Notes: generated by a model not told the origin, from the sequence alone. Counted from the first letter of the stretch, positions 42,485 to 55,225 are shown. The stretch: 64,000 nucleotides of DNA from Caloramator sp. mosi_1 (GCF_028622835.1 NZ_CP117677.1:248001-312000), one strand, 5' to 3'. Numbers and translations: made by a program.

Positions 42485-43624
42485 TCATATTGTTCTAATT
42501 ATTTTTTCTACATTTTTTATAGGTACATTATTCTCTACTGCAATCCTTTTAAATCCTCATATTCCGCTTTAATATTTACTATTCTATCTTTATATTTTGA
42601 AACTTTAACCTTAATATCTCCATAATCCGTTGATATTGTTTTTGTCTCTCTTTCTAACTCCACCCTATCTAATTTAATTTTTCTAACTCCAATTGTTGTA
42701 GATTCTGTAAATATAATATCTAAAATCTTATCTTCAATAGATTTAGAAACAATCACATTCAATACTACAGCAGGTCTATTTTTTTCATATAGATTGGAGT
42801 GTAGTATACATCCTTTGCCCCTGCCTCTAAAAGTTTATCCATTAAATATCCATACATTTCACCTGTCATATCATCTATGTTGGCTTGAACTAAAAAATCT
42901 CATCCTGATTATCATCTGACAAAATTACTCTTAATACATTTGGTTTTTCTGTTTCCCTTTGCCTGCACCATAACCAACAGACTTTATTACAATAGGACAC
43001 TCCATTTTAAATTCGTCTGAAACAGCCTTTATTATGGCAGCACCTGTTGGAGTTGTAAGTTCAAGCTCCCTCTCATCCGAATACATAGGTACCCCTTTTA
43101 GTATCTCTGCTGTAGCTGGAGCTGGGACTGGAAGTATTCCGTGTTCACATTTTACAAATCCTCTCCCTGTATTAATATAAGAGGATATAATCTTATCTAT
43201 TTTTAAATAGTCAAGGCATATAGAAAAGGCTACAATATCTACTATTGAATCCGTTGCCCCAACTTCGTGAAAATGAACATCATATAACTTTTCTCCGTGA
43301 ACCTTAGCCTCTGCCTCTGCCACTATCTTAAATATTTTTTTGAAAGTTCCTTTACTGATTTGTTTAATTCGCTTTTGTCTATAATCCCCTCTATATCAAA
43401 AAGGTTTCTTGAGTGATGTCTATGTTCTGTTAGTATAACATCAAACCTTGTTGCATCAATTCCTGCCCTTTTTACTCTACTTATCTCTATTTTATACTCC
43501 TCATCTATATTTAATTTTTTAGTTCGTTTAATAGGTACTCCTTGGAAACACCAAGATCTAAAAGCGAAGCAACCGCCATATCTCCACTTATTCCAGAAAA
43601 ACAATCAAAATATAGTATTCTCAA
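42485..43624 (-). CDS. larC: Nickel-pincer cofactor nickel insertase LarC, frameshifted
   Basis: LarC (old DUF111) puts nickel into the pincer cofactor. TTG 43624 gives [16 protein letters not shown]; the His-rich part [18 protein letters not shown] and [16 protein letters not shown], and [12 protein letters not shown] are family marks. Breaks near 43520, 43330, 42945, 42900, 42790 and 42545. Some LarC genes use a programmed -1 slip to make two products, so one of these breaks could be real, but the others are not. About 385 residues. Follows larB with no gap. Confidence 0.88.
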
Positions 43625-43626
43625 AA

Positions 43627-44388
43627 TTACTCAACTCCCTTTGCTACTCTTTTGTTTATTGTAGATGCTATATATCCTGCCCCAAATCCATTATCAATGT
43701 TTACAACTGAAACACCTGCTGCACAGGAATTTAGCATTGTTAAAAGTGCTGAAAGACCATTAAAATTTGCACCATATCCTACACTGGTTGGAACCGCAAT
43801 AACAGGAACATCAACAAGACCTGCAACAACCGAAGCAAGTGCTCCCTCCATTCCTGCTACTGCAACTACAACATTTGCTCTTCTTATTCTTTCAAGATTA
43901 TTAAATAGCCTATGTATTCCTGCAACACCAACATCATATATTCTATCTACATTATTTCCAAAGGTCTCTAATGTTATTGCAGCCTCCTCTGCAACCTTTA
44001 TATCTGCTGTTCCTCCTGTCACAACCGCAACAAGCCCTATTTTTTCTATTTCTTTTGGATTAATTACACAAACCCTTGCCACTTCACTATAAACAAGATT
44101 ATCTGTTACCTCCAAAATAGCGTTATAGGCTTCTTTACTAACTCTTGTAGCAAGTATGTTTCTATCTTGTTTAAGCATATCTTCAACAATTCTTTTTAAA
44201 TGTTCAAGCTCCTTGCCTTCACAGTATATAACTTCAGGGTACCCTACTCTAATCCCTCTGTGATAATCAAGTTTTGCAAAATCTAAGTCCTTATACGGAA
44301 GATTAATTAACTTTCTTAAAGCTTCATCTAAATTAACCTCTCCATTTTTATATCCTTCAAGTAGTGTAATAATATCCTCCTTATGCAT
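43627..44388 (-). CDS. larB: Nickel-pincer cofactor carboxylase LarB
   Basis: Intact, 253 residues. [20 protein letters not shown] in the first half and [45 protein letters not shown] in the PurE-like second half. LarB carboxylates and hydrolyses nicotinic acid adenine dinucleotide to start cofactor synthesis. ATG 44388 lies inside the last codons of larE. Confidence 0.93.
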   Translation of the reverse strand: MHKEDIITLLEGYKNGEVNLDEALRKLINLPYKDLDFAKLDYHRGIRVGYPEVIYCEGKELEHLKRIVEDMLKQDRNILATRVSKEAYNAILEVTDNLVYSEVARVCVINPKEIEKIGLVAVVTGGTADIKVAEEAAITLETFGNNVDRIYDVGVAGIHRLFNNLERIRRANVVVAVAGMEGALASVVAGLVDVPVIAVPTSVGYGANFNGLSALLTMLNSCAAGVSVVNIDNGFGAGYIASTINKRVAKGVE

Positions 44389-45194
44389 TACTTACCTCCC
44401 CATCATAGCTTCCTCTTTTATATCCTGATAAATCAAGGGTTACAAATTTAAATCCTATCTCCTTAAAATATATATTTATATCCCTAATTAGTTGTTTATC
44501 GAATATTTTATCCATATCCTTTGCATCAACTTCAATTCTTGCTAAGTTGTTATGACATCGAACTCTTACCTGTTTAAATCCTTTTTAATCAAATACACCT
44601 CTGCCCTATCTATCATAATTAATTTATCTTTAGTTATTGTATCACCATAGGGTATTCTTGTAGCAAGACAGGCATAAGAGGGTTTATCGTGGGTTTTTAA
44701 ACCCATAATCCTTGATAGTTCTCTTATTTCTTCCTTTGTTAATTCAGCCTCTAAAAGGGGACTTTTTACACCAAGCTCCTCAAGTGCCCTTTTGCCCGGT
44801 CTATATTCAAACAAATCATCATAGTTTGTTCCATCACAAACATAATTTATTCCCATATCCTTTGCATAATCACACAGACTTGAAAATATATGTTTTTGCA
44901 GATATAGCATCTATCCTGTGGATTGTTTTTAAAACCCTCTACTTCTTTTATAGGATCAACCTTTATATTTACGTATTCCACACCTATTTTTCTTGCAAAT
45001 TCTGATGCTTCTTTTAGTTCCCAAGAGGGGTAAATATATGATACGGCAGTTGCTGCAACCACCCTATCTTCTAATACATCCTTTGCTACTTTTAACAAAA
45101 ATGTACTATCAACACCTCCAGAAAAGGCTATCATAACACTTCCCATATCATTTAAAATTTCTTTTAACCTATCTAATTTATTTTGCAATATCAT
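44381..45194 (-). CDS. larE: Pyridinium-biscarboxylate sulfur transferase LarE, frameshifted
   Basis: PP-loop enzyme that adds sulfur to the cofactor precursor: VMIAFSGGVDSTFLLKV is the PP-loop, then DRCYICKNIYF, CDGTNYDDLFEYRPG and YACLATRIPYG, where the Cys is the probable sulfur donor or cluster ligand. Breaks near 44895 and 44580. About 271 residues. ATG 45194; first gene of larEBC. The usual client, lactate racemase larA, is not in the window. Confidence 0.9.
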
Positions 45195-45361
45195 ACCTTC
45201 ACCTCTTCAAAACCTTCTTCTTAAATTATACTATAAAATAAAAATATATTCATCTACTTAATATATGACTTAAATTTACCATAAAAATTATTTCATTTGT
45301 TTATTTTGCGTAATAATTAAAAACACTTTTAAATTTATAACTATTTATATATGTATTGAAA

Positions 45362-45389
45362 TTTGTCGAATTCTGTATTAAATTATAAT
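45362..45389 (+). promoter_or_regulatory. Probable promoter of nucleoside transporter
   Basis: TTTGTC (45362-45367), 16-base gap, TATAAT (45384-45389), 34 bases before the ATG. The -10 is perfect, the -35 weak. The rest of the 229-bp gap to larE shows nothing else. Confidence 0.6.
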
Positions 45390-45423
45390 TTGTCGTTTTA
45401 ATAAAACAAGAAAGGAGATACGT

Positions 45424-46643
45424 ATGGAAAAATTAATGAGTTTAATCGGGGTCATTGTTCTTATTGGTATTGCATTTTTACTATCCGAGAACAAGAAAAA
45501 GTAAATTGGATCTTAGTTGCTAAGGGTCTTACTATCCAAATCGTATTTGCTCTTATAGTTTTAAAGTGGCCAACAGGTCAAAAGATATTTGATGTTTTAA
45601 GTAGAGGAGTTACAAAACTTCTTGGATTTACAACTGAAGGTACCTCCTTCTTATTCGGAAGCTTAGTTGATTCAAGCAAATTTGGTGTTGTATTTGCACT
45701 GCAAATTCTTCCAACTATAATATTCTTTTCAGCACTAATGAGTGTACTTTATTATCTTGGAGTAATGCAGGCTGTTGTTTCATTTTTAGCTAAAATAATG
45801 CTAAAGCTGCTTGGAACTTCAGGTGCTGAATCACTATCAAATACTGCAAATATATTCCTTGGTCAAACAGAAGCACCACTGTTAATAAAACCATACGTAA
45901 ACGATATGACTCGTTCAGAGCTTCTTACTATAATGGTTGGTGGAATGGCAACAGTTGCAGGTGGTGTTATGGCAGGATATATAGCAATGGGTATGGATGC
46001 AGGACACCTAATTGCAGCAAGCCTTATGGCTGCACCAGCCAGTCTTATGATATCAAAGATTATGATTCCTGAGACAGAAGAACCAAAAACAAAGGGCGAA
46101 GTTGCTATGACATTTGAGAAGATGGATGCAAATGTTATAGATGCAGCTGCACGTGGTGCTGCTGAAGGATTACAGCTTAGCCTTGGTGTTGGTGCTATGC
46201 TGATAGCCTTCGTTTCATTAATTGCACTAATAAACTATATTATTACTAAGTTAGGTCTACTTGTAGGTATAAATTATTTAAGTCTTGAATGGATATTAGG
46301 AAGACTATTTGCACCAATAACATTTGTAATAGGTGTACCATTTAAGGATATAATACAAGCAGGTAGCTTAATAGGTCAAAAGATAGTTATTAACGAATTT
46401 ATAGCCTTTGCAAATCTTGCTGAACTTGTAAAAGCAGGAGCACTTGACAAGAGAACAATAACTCTTTTAACTTACGCTCTTTGTGGTTTTGCAAATATAG
46501 GTTCAATAGTAATTCAAATTGGAGGAATTGGTGGAATTGCACCAAATAAACGTTCTGATATAGCAAAGCTTGGAGTTAGAGCTCTAATTGGTGGAACACT
46601 TGTTGGACTTTTAAACGCTGCAATAGCAGGATTACTAATATAA
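45424..46643 (+). CDS. nupC: NupC-family nucleoside permease (CNT), frameshifted near start
   Basis: About 406 residues, largely hydrophobic. GSLVDSSKFGVVFALQILPTIIF, SNTANIFLGQTEAPLLIKPY, and ALCGFANIGSIVIQIGGIGG are the conserved CNT substrate-site segments. It imports nucleosides with cations. One indel near 45498 (A5 run; NKKKVNWILVAK restored). ATG 45424 has AAAGGAGAT ahead. A single-gene unit that complements the purine genes of the window. Confidence 0.9.
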
Positions 46644-46668
46644 AAGGATTGCTTAAATGCAATCCTTT
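46643..46668 (+). terminator. Terminator after nupC
   Basis: Stem AAAGGATTGC / GCAATCCTTT, 6-base loop, followed by ATTTAAG; the first base overlaps the stop codon. Confidence 0.75.
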
Positions 46669-46683
46669 ATTTAAGAATGATAT

Positions 46684-46717
46684 AAAAAATGGATTGCCAA
46701 ATGGCAATCCATTTTTT
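46684..46717. terminator. Bidirectional terminator between nupC and groEL
   Basis: 15-bp stem AAAAAATGGATTGCC / GGCAATCCATTTTTT with a 4-base loop. A-run and T-run on both sides let it stop both convergent transcripts. Confidence 0.88.
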
Positions 46718-46721
46718 ATTA

Positions 46722-48353
<1,632 letters not shown>

Positions 48354-48367
48354 CTACCCCTTCTATA

Positions 48368-48651
48368 TTATTCTACTATTGCAAGGATATCATCTTGTCT
48401 TAGGATTGTGTATTCAACACCATCAATCTTAACTTCGTTTCCTGCATATTTTGAGAATATTACCTTATCTCCTACTTTTACTTCCATCTTTACTTCTTTG
48501 CCGTCAACATATCCCCCTGGTCCTACTGCTATAACTTCTGCCATTTGTGGCTTTTCCTTTGCTGAACCTGGAAGAACAATTCCACTCTTAGTTGTTTCTT
48601 CAGCTTCAATCTTTTGATTACTACTCTGTCACCAAGTGGTCTAAGATTCAT
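48368..48651 (-). CDS. groES: Co-chaperonin GroES (Hsp10), frameshifted
   Basis: [19 protein letters not shown], the mobile loop [17 protein letters not shown] and [16 protein letters not shown] are standard. One A is missing near 48617 (ATCAAAAGATTG), which breaks the frame after 14 residues; this is very unlikely to be real in an essential gene. About 94 residues. ATG 48651 has AAGGAGGGG ahead. Confidence 0.95.
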
Positions 48652-48705
48652 TCTAACCCCTCCTTAGACTATATTTTATGTAAATTTTATTGTTATCTTT
48701 ACTTG

Positions 48706-48732
48706 TTAGCACTCACTATGTTTGAGTGCTAA
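48706..48732. promoter_or_regulatory. CIRCE operator (HrcA site) before groES
   Basis: Exact TTAGCACTC-N9-GAGTGCTAA, 55 bases before groES. HrcA binds it and lets go on heat shock. hrcA itself is not in the window. Confidence 0.97.
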
Positions 48733-49009
48733 TCACACTTATAATATTAAATATTTTTTATTTTATAATCAACTCTGTAAATATTAGCTAAATCTTTGTG
48801 TATTCCATATTATCTTAATTTTAGTTTAATTATCTACTAATTTCACTTGAATTTGAATTTTTCTTTTTATTTTTATATTATCCATTTCATACACACCTAA
48901 TATTATTGCCATATTTTATTAAGTTATTCATTTTTATTATAGTATCTATATTCTTATATTTGCCTACTTTATAATATAATTAAATCCTAATATAAGAAGC
49001 CCTATATAA
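48733..49009. other. AT-rich intergenic stretch before the repeat element
   Basis: About 277 bp, very AT-rich. It must hold the groES promoter on the minus strand (a TTGATT...TAATAT pair lies near 48745-48775), but no gene or RNA was recognised. Confidence 0.45.
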
Positions 49010-49295
49010 AGGCCGAGATTGAAGACAAACATAAAAAATGCTCTATATATAAAAATGTCCCTTGAAGGATTTTATTGGCTTTTCATAAGCTTTAGTAAAT
49101 CTTGTTTTTCGAATTTGAAAATAGTCCGTAAATTGGCACACGACGTGCCAAGCCAAGCGACTCTCAAGGACGAGTACATCGCGAGAATAGGACTTTTTCA
49201 AACAAAGAAAAACTTAGACTTGCTTAAGCCATAAAAGGAATACCAAAGAAAATCCTTCAGGGGCTAATCTTATCTTGGCTTTTTCAACAGCCTCA
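49010..49295. repeat. Long imperfect-palindrome repeat (MITE-like), copy B
   Basis: Related to 29986-30270 in the same orientation. Shares the arm CCTTGAAGGATTTT, the core GCACACGACGTGCCAAGC and the 39-base block at 49188-49226, and ends in GGCTTTTTCAACAGCCTC like copy A. The arms again pair with each other. No ORF of note. Confidence 0.8.
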
Positions 49296-49316
49296 GACCT
49301 CTATAATGGCCCTTTA

Positions 49317-49747
49317 CTACTTTATAATCTGAATCTTCCTTACACCAGGCAAATTCTTAATAATATCAATTAACTCATCTGGATTTTGATTTAAGGCTAC
49401 TATATCAATTGACATTGAAACCATAGCAAAATCCTCTTGCGGTATGCTCTGGTTTATTGTAAGTATATTCCCATTTGCCTTTGCAACAACATCTAATATT
49501 TTAGAAAGAACACCAGATATATGGTCAAGTATCATTGCCAGTGTCAATATTTGAGTTTTGTTTTCATAAAACTCAAATATGCTGTCCTTGTATTTATAGT
49601 ATGTGCTTCTGCTTATTCCAACTTCTTTAACCGCATCATTTACTCTATTATACTTTCCTTGATTTAAAAGCTTTTTACCTCCATAACTTTAATAAATACT
49701 TCAGGCAAAACTGTTGCTTCTACTATGTAGTATTTTTTATTTTGCAT
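49317..49747 (-). CDS. ACT-domain protein of the PheB/UPF0735 type, frameshifted
   Basis: About 143 residues: MQNKKYYIVEATVLPEVFI, a short helix-turn-helix (VNDAVKEVGISRSTYYKYKD), then an ACT domain (LAMILDHISGVLSKILDVVAKANGNIL). Such proteins probably sense an amino acid. One A is missing near 49670 (EVKSF for EVKKLLNQG). ATG 49747 has AAGGAGGGG ahead, 10 bases after the glycosylase. In Clostridia it often precedes hom; here MITE copy B follows. Confidence 0.85.
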
Positions 49748-49757
49748 TGTCCCCTCC

Positions 49758-50631
49758 TTAAAATGCATCCTTCCCTTTAAATTCTCTTGCATAATAAAAT
49801 AAATACTGCTGTGCAAAACCAGCATAAAATTTAAATTTATCTCTTCCAAATTGACGTATTTTGTTAAGGCTAACATCAGGTGCAAGATAAAAATGCTGCA
49901 TAACTCTTTTACCCATACATCAACCGGAAAAGCATCATATTTTTGCATTGAAAATAGTAAAATACAATCTGCAACCTTAGGTCCTATTCCCTTCAACTTA
50001 GTAAGTTCTCTAAAGGCATCATCTGTATTTTTTCCTTTTATATAGTCTAAATTAACTTCACCTTTATATATTTTAGAAACTGTATCTACAATGTATGGTG
50101 CTCTAAACCCTACACCACATTCCTCTAACTCCTTTACGCTTGCTTTACTTAGTTCTTCAGGAGTTGGAAAAGAATAATATACGTTTTCCTCAAAATTAAT
50201 TTCTTTTCCGTATCTTTTTGATATATTTTCAACTGCTCTTTTAATCATCGGTATTCTGTTATTAGCAGATATAATAAAGGATACTACTATTTCAAACATA
50301 TCCTGATTTAATATTCTAATACCTTCTCCATATTTTATTGCTTCTTTTAATATTTCATCCCTTGAAAGTTCATCTTTAATGTAACCATAATCTCTTTTTA
50401 GGTCAAAATAATACTCCCAAAATTCCTTATCATTAATTCTTCCACCCTTTATATATACGTCTTTATCTTTTTGAATAATTCTAACAGCCCTGCCATAGGC
50501 TACTCCAACATAGCTTCCATCCTCTTTTGATTCCATCTAAAACATTGACCGCAATCAAATATATGTTTAATATTAAAATCTGATGTGTTTTTTATTACTA
50601 TTCCTTCTTCATATTCTTCAAATCTATACAT
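49758..50631 (-). CDS. 8-oxoguanine DNA glycosylase, OGG1 type, frameshifted
   Basis: MYRFEEYEEGIVIKNTSDF start, IKHIFDCGQCFRWN (the OGG1 N-terminal motif), FIISANNRIPMIKRAVE, and the helix-hairpin-helix LKGIGPKVADCILLFSM followed by FPVDVWV. The Lys in GIGPK is the catalytic Schiff-base residue and the Asp in PVDV its partner. Removes oxidised guanine. Breaks near 50528 and 49910-49880; the repaired end is FKGKDAF. About 290 residues. ATG 50631, 12 bases after the P-loop gene. Confidence 0.88.
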
Positions 50632-50643
50632 AAAAACACCTAC

Positions 50644-51447
50644 CTAAGTTCTCAAGTCCTTATAAACAAACCTTATAGTTATAATATTTATTCCAGTTAT
50701 ATGCTCAAATTCTTCTTTTATCTTCTTTATAAGTGTTTCTGCCAGTTGATTTAGGTTGCATAGCTCCTTTACAGTTACAAATACTGCTACTTCTATTCCT
50801 TCATCCCCGTTGTTTAGTTTAATTGAATCAACCTTTAAGGCCTTTGTCTCCCTTTCAACTATGTATTCTATTATATTTTTTATGACTGCTTCTGACACTG
50901 TAAATTTTCCAAGATAACTAAAGGTTGGTCTAACTATAGTCTTTTCTATATTTTGTTTCTTATTATCTCTCACTATTATGTTCTTTATTGAATCAATAAA
51001 GTAGCCTGAAAAACTTTTTTTATCTCAAATACAGGAACAGGTATAACGTGTTTTCCTTCCTTTAACCTCTGCCTTCTTGCAATTTCAATTTCTTCTTTTG
51101 ATGAAATATCTTCTATATTTATGACTTCATACTTTTTAGGAAGATTTAAAGCTTCTATTATATGTTCAACCATATTTAAAGATGTTGCAAGAATCAATAT
51201 CTTATCTACATTTAATATATTTAGTTTTTCCTGAACTTCTCTTCTATGACTTTGGTCATAAAAGATTGCCCTTTTAACCGCTGCCATCTTTGTTTTTTCT
51301 TTTTGCAGACACTCCCGCAACAACTTTTCCTTTATAAATTAACAATCCATCATCTATTATGCAATCTATATTATAGGTACTTGCAACCTGCATCGCTTTA
51401 TAGCTTTTACCTGTTCCACTTTTCCCAACAAGGCATATTATTTCCAT
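50644..51447 (-). CDS. P-loop NTPase with C-terminal Asp23/Gls24-like domain, frameshifted
   Basis: ATG 51447 (AAAAGGTGATAGT ahead) gives MEIICLVGKSGTGKSYKAMQ, a P-loop. The middle has DKILILATSLNMVEHIIEAL and REVQEKLNIL. Indels near 51295 and 51018 hide that the frame runs on through SGYFIDSIKNIIVRDNKK into TVSEAVIKNIIEYIVERE and VAVFVTVKEL, which resembles the Asp23/Gls24 envelope-stress fold. About 267 residues as one protein. Function unknown; upstream of the glycosylase and ACT genes on the same strand. Confidence 0.65.
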
Positions 51448-51538
51448 ACTATCACCTTTTTTATCATTTATTTTATTATATACGATATGTTACACTTATG
51501 AAAGATTCAAATTTTAGAATTTATACAATTTAGAAAAA

Positions 51539-51562
51539 AGCTGAAGCACTACTGCTTCAGCT
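51539..51562 (-). terminator. Terminator overlapping the GH18 gene end
   Basis: 10-bp stem AGCTGAAGCA / TGCTTCAGCT with a 4-base loop that covers the stop codon; minus strand continues TTTTTTCTAAA. Confidence 0.8.
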
Positions 51563-53249
51563 TCTGTTTAACTACATCCCATATATCTGCAGTTTCAAAA
51601 TTTAGCTGCCAAGCTGACATTCCCTTTAAGTCATATTTATTTATAAGATCTAATCTATAACCCATTGATTTTGCATTTTCAAGCCAAACAAGATGTCTAA
51701 CTCCATCATTATCAAAATATTCTCCTACATCCTGTTTTGCATTATTATCAAAGTAGATATTACCACCATTTTGTTTTATAATATCCACTGCCTGTTGCAT
51801 CCTTAAAACACTTGAATCAATTGCTTGGTTTGTACTTGTTGCCACTTTAAAATCTCTTAGGTAAAATGGTACACCAAGTATTAACTTGTCCTTTGAAACC
51901 CCAAGAGCAAGTATTTCCTGTATTCCTTGTTCTACCCAAGGAAGTGAACCAACTGAACCTGCAACTGGTGAACCCTTATAGAATTCATCGTAGGCCATAA
52001 ACATCATATAATCAACTATGTCAGCTAATGCCTTTCTGTCATAGAACCTTGACCATTTATCCGATGTTGAAGGCTTTGTTACATCGATTGAAACTTTAAT
52101 CAAGGGATTTTTAGCCTTTAATTTATTTGTAAGTTCCCTTGTAAACACAACAAGCCCCTCTTTGTTTTTAAGTCCAAGGCCTTCAAAGTCAATATTAATA
52201 CCATCGAGGTTATATTTTTCTGTATAACTTACAATTTGGTTTATTACTCTATCCATTACTGTTTTATTTGTAAACATTGCATAGGCCCTGTCAGCATCAA
52301 ACTCTGCAAGTAGTGCCCATACTTCATATCCATTTCTATGGGCAATTTTAACATATTCTGCATCAGCCTTATCTAAAACATTTATGCTACTTAAACTACT
52401 TGGTGAACCTGTCATATCAAACCAAGTTGGAGATATAACGTCTAATCCTAAAATTGCAGAATTTGTTGTAATATATTTACTCTCTGGGAAACGCAAGTCA
52501 TAGTATTTTTTATTCACAGACTTGTCATATACATAGTGCCAAGCTAACGTTATCTTTTCCTTTGGTGTATAGTTTAAAATCTGTGTATTTTGTACAGAAA
52601 TATACCCCTCTACCGCACCTTGCCTTATTTTATAATGTGTTCCTATGTCCTCAAGAATTTTATATGTCTTTCCCTTAACTGCATATCTCTCATCTGCTAT
52701 TCCATTTATAGTTCTATAAATTGGCGTATCTTCTTTTATTACAACATACTTACCAGTGTTATTATTTAGAGATATACTTTCTATTTTTTTGTATATCCAC
52801 TGTGGATATAACCTCTACTTGTTTTATAAAAACTTCCTGTCTGTCCTATTATGTCTAATACTTGTCCCTTAGTGTAATAACCTACTACTTTAGTACTTGT
52901 AGATGCACCACTTCTTATGTTTAATTTACTTGCTGTCACCTCTACCTTAAATGGAATAAAGCCTCTGCTTGCAGTATTTTGAATTTGAACTTTTTTGTAT
53001 AAGCACTATGAATATAGCCCTTGTTTGTTCTATAATAGCTTCCAGTTTGTGCTATTACGTCTACTACTTGTCCCTTTGTGTAGTAGCCTACTACTTTGTA
53101 TTTCGTAGATGGCCCACTTCTTATGTTTAATCTACTTGCTGTCACCTTTACCTTAAATGATGCTGCTTGTACCTTTGGCATAAAAACAAAAATGTTGAAA
53201 TAATAAAGGTAAACAGCAAAACCCAAGATATTTTGGCTCTTTGTCAATA

Positions 53250-54694
53250 GTTGGGGCGGGCATTAGATTAGAATGCCTGTCCTTTCTTATTTGATAATGA
53301 TTTTAGCAAGATAGATAGGATGAGGGAGTTTACCCTTAAAAATTGCACGACAAAAAGACCAACGATAGTTGGATTTCCTAAAATACAATATTTAACAGAT
53401 TATTTATTACAACAATGAAGAATTCTATTCCTGAATCTATCAAAATTTCTATAGCCGAAGGCTATTCTTTTAATAACTTTGATTTTATTATTAAATCCTT
53501 CTATACAAGCATTTGTATAAGGAATATCAAAAGAATTACAAATCTCATTAAAATATCTGATATAGGTATTTGCACATCTTTTCAATTCATTGATACCACT
53601 ATTTTGTGCAAGTTTAATCCAATCTTTTAAGAGGACACGAGCTTCGTTAGAAGAAGGTGAAGCATCAATAATACTCAATAACTTTTCCTTTAAAGTGTGG
53701 GCAATTGCTAATTCACTATTATAAGAAAACATAACTTGTAAAGCTAACTTTGAATCTGTATCAAGTAAGCCATATCTTTTTAAAATAAGCTTTTTACTTC
53801 TTTTAAAGTATTTTCTTAATTTAATTGATAGTTCTCTTTGGATACGTTTTCTTACCGCTTCTACTGCCCATATGACTTGTCTAATATAGTGAAATTTATC
53901 TATAACAATTACAGCATTTTTGAAATAAGTTTTAGCTAAATCAATATAGGGTTGCCACATATCACAAATAAAGTGTGTAACGCTATCGCGATTTTTAATT
54001 TTTCTAAAATAATCTATAAGAATATGCTCTTTTCTATCTTTAATAATGTCTAGTATTTTATGATTAACAGGATCGACTATTGCACAATGATATTTAGAAC
54101 CACCAGAGTTACCTTTAAATTCATCTATAGATATTATTTTAGGTAAATTAGTAGGAGAAGAGTAAGATACATTATCAAAAATACGTTTTATAGTATCGAT
54201 AGATAGATTAGTTTTTCTAGCAACTGATGTCATACTATATTCATTAGATAATTCATAAATTACAAACATAGCTAATCTATTAGTTATTCTATGATAACGA
54301 GGTAAAAATTCTATATGTTCATAAAATTTTTGCCGCAGGCATTACAACGATATCTACGTTTTTTAAGAATGATAAAAGTATGTTTAAAGAATAAGGGTAT
54401 GTCTTTAATACGCTGAATTCTATAATCGTGAACTCTTGTAACTTTGGAATTACAATTAGGGCAAGTACAAATTTTTTCTTAGTTTCTAAGTATATCTCAA
54501 TGTACGTGTCATTATGAATAATCTTTTTATAATAACATCTTTAAAACCTAATAAATTTTTGATAGAATTATTAGTGTGCACTTGATGGATGCCTCCTTTC
54601 AGGTAAGGTTTTTGTTTGGTTATTTTAATTTTACCAGGTGTCTAATCAGGTGCACATATTTTTTGTAAAAAATATGCTGGGTCTACGCCCCAAC
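53250..54694 (-). mobile_element. ISL3-family-like insertion sequence, about 1445 bp
   Basis: One transposase gene between short inverted ends: left GTTGGGGCGGGCATTAG, right (read inward) GTTGGGGCGTAGACCCAG, nine identical bases. No matching 8-bp target copy is visible (TGTCAATA left, ATTTATTA right), so the ends may have changed after insertion or the borders are slightly off. Confidence 0.82.
53400..54581 (-). CDS. ISL3-family transposase, frameshifted
   Basis: N-terminal zinc ribbon (CPNCNSKVTRVHDYRIQRIKD and RRYRCNACGKNFYEH), HTH (SMTSVARKTNLSIDTIKRI), then the DDE core: Asp in IISIDEFKG, Asp in AVIVIDKFHYIRQV, Glu in NACIEGFNNKIKVIKR. GTG 54581 is the likely start. Breaks near 54515, 54480 and 54333; the rest from 54269 is open. 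About 394 residues. Confidence 0.9.
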
Positions 54695-54812
54695 ATTTAT
54701 TATAGAACCGATATTTTTTCATCAGAACACCCCTTATGTAAATTATCGAAAAAATCAAATTTACTTTACATAATAAATTATGGTAAAATTTAATCATAAT
54801 TTAAAAATCATA

Positions 54813-54841
54813 TTGACATTTTTTTATATGAAGAGTATTAT
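54813..54841 (+). promoter_or_regulatory. Promoter of trxA
   Basis: TTGACA (54813-54818), 17 bases, TATTAT (54836-54841), 60 bases before the trxA ATG. Confidence 0.82.
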
Positions 54842-54851
54842 AATATTAAAT

Positions 54852-54868
54852 ATACCCCTTAAGGGTAT
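54852..54868. promoter_or_regulatory. Palindromic operator candidate at trxA start site
   Basis: ATACCCCTTAAGGGTAT lies 10 bases after the -10 box, on the expected start site. The ATACCC...GGGTAT halves resemble sites of the CsoR/CstR family (copper or persulfide sensors). No such regulator gene is in the window, so the factor is a guess. Confidence 0.5.
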
Positions 54869-54901
54869 TAAAATAGAATATTAATTCAGGAGGTAATATA
54901 T

Positions 54902-55225
54902 ATGGTAATGCACGTAACTGATAATAATTTTCAAAATGAGGTTTTAAATTCTGATGTTCCAGTTCTTGTAGACTTCTGGGCTACTTGGTGTGGACCTTGT
55001 AAAATGCTTGCTCCAGTTATAGAAGAAGTTGCTCAAAAGATGGAGGGAGAAGTAAAGGTTGTTAAACTTGACGTAGATGAAAACCCTGTAACTGCAAGTC
55101 AATATGGTATAATGAGCATACCAACACTTGTTCTATTCAAAGATGGTAAGCCTGTTGGAAAATTAGTTGGATTTAGACCTGCTGATCAAATAGAATCAGC
55201 TATAAGAGGAGCTTTAAATCTATAA
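54902..55225 (+). CDS. trxA: Thioredoxin
   Basis: Intact, 107 residues. [20 protein letters not shown] holds the CGPC redox site; the cis-Pro is in [10 protein letters not shown] and [12 protein letters not shown] ends the fold. ATG 54902 has TCAGGAGG ahead; a second ATG two codons on is possible. It overlaps the reductase gene by one base, so electrons pass directly between the products. Confidence 0.97.
   Translation: MVMHVTDNNFQNEVLNSDVPVLVDFWATWCGPCKMLAPVIEEVAQKMEGEVKVVKLDVDENPVTASQYGIMSIPTLVLFKDGKPVGKLVGFRPADQIESAIRGALNL

Larger units (their letters stand above)
51549..54722 (-). pseudogene. Secreted SH3b/GH18 glycosidase, split by an ISL3-type element
   Basis: ATG 54722 (GGGGTGTTCTG ahead) gives MKKYRFYNK, then the element cuts in; after it the signal sequence goes on (AKISWVLLFTFIISTF...VQA). 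Three SH3b units follow (VTASRLNIRSGPSTKYKVVG; VTASKLNIRSGASTSTKVVG; a third near 52700-52550), then GH18 with the catalytic DGINIDFEG, YMMFMAYDEF and GMSAWQLNFET. GH18 members with such domains act on cell-wall or spore-cortex sugars. Further indels near 53170, 52960 and 52800 and one in the third SH3b region. Secretion is probably lost because the signal peptide is split. Confidence 0.82.

Noticed and set aside
45195-45423. Riboswitch or T-box before the nucleoside transporter
   Set aside because: No conserved aptamer or T-box sequence was seen; only a plain promoter-like pair.
49664-50536. Apparent fusion of the OGG1-type glycosylase to the ACT protein start
   Set aside because: The joining stretch is out of frame with both families. 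Repairing indels near 49890 and 49670 gives two normal proteins with a ribosome site between them.
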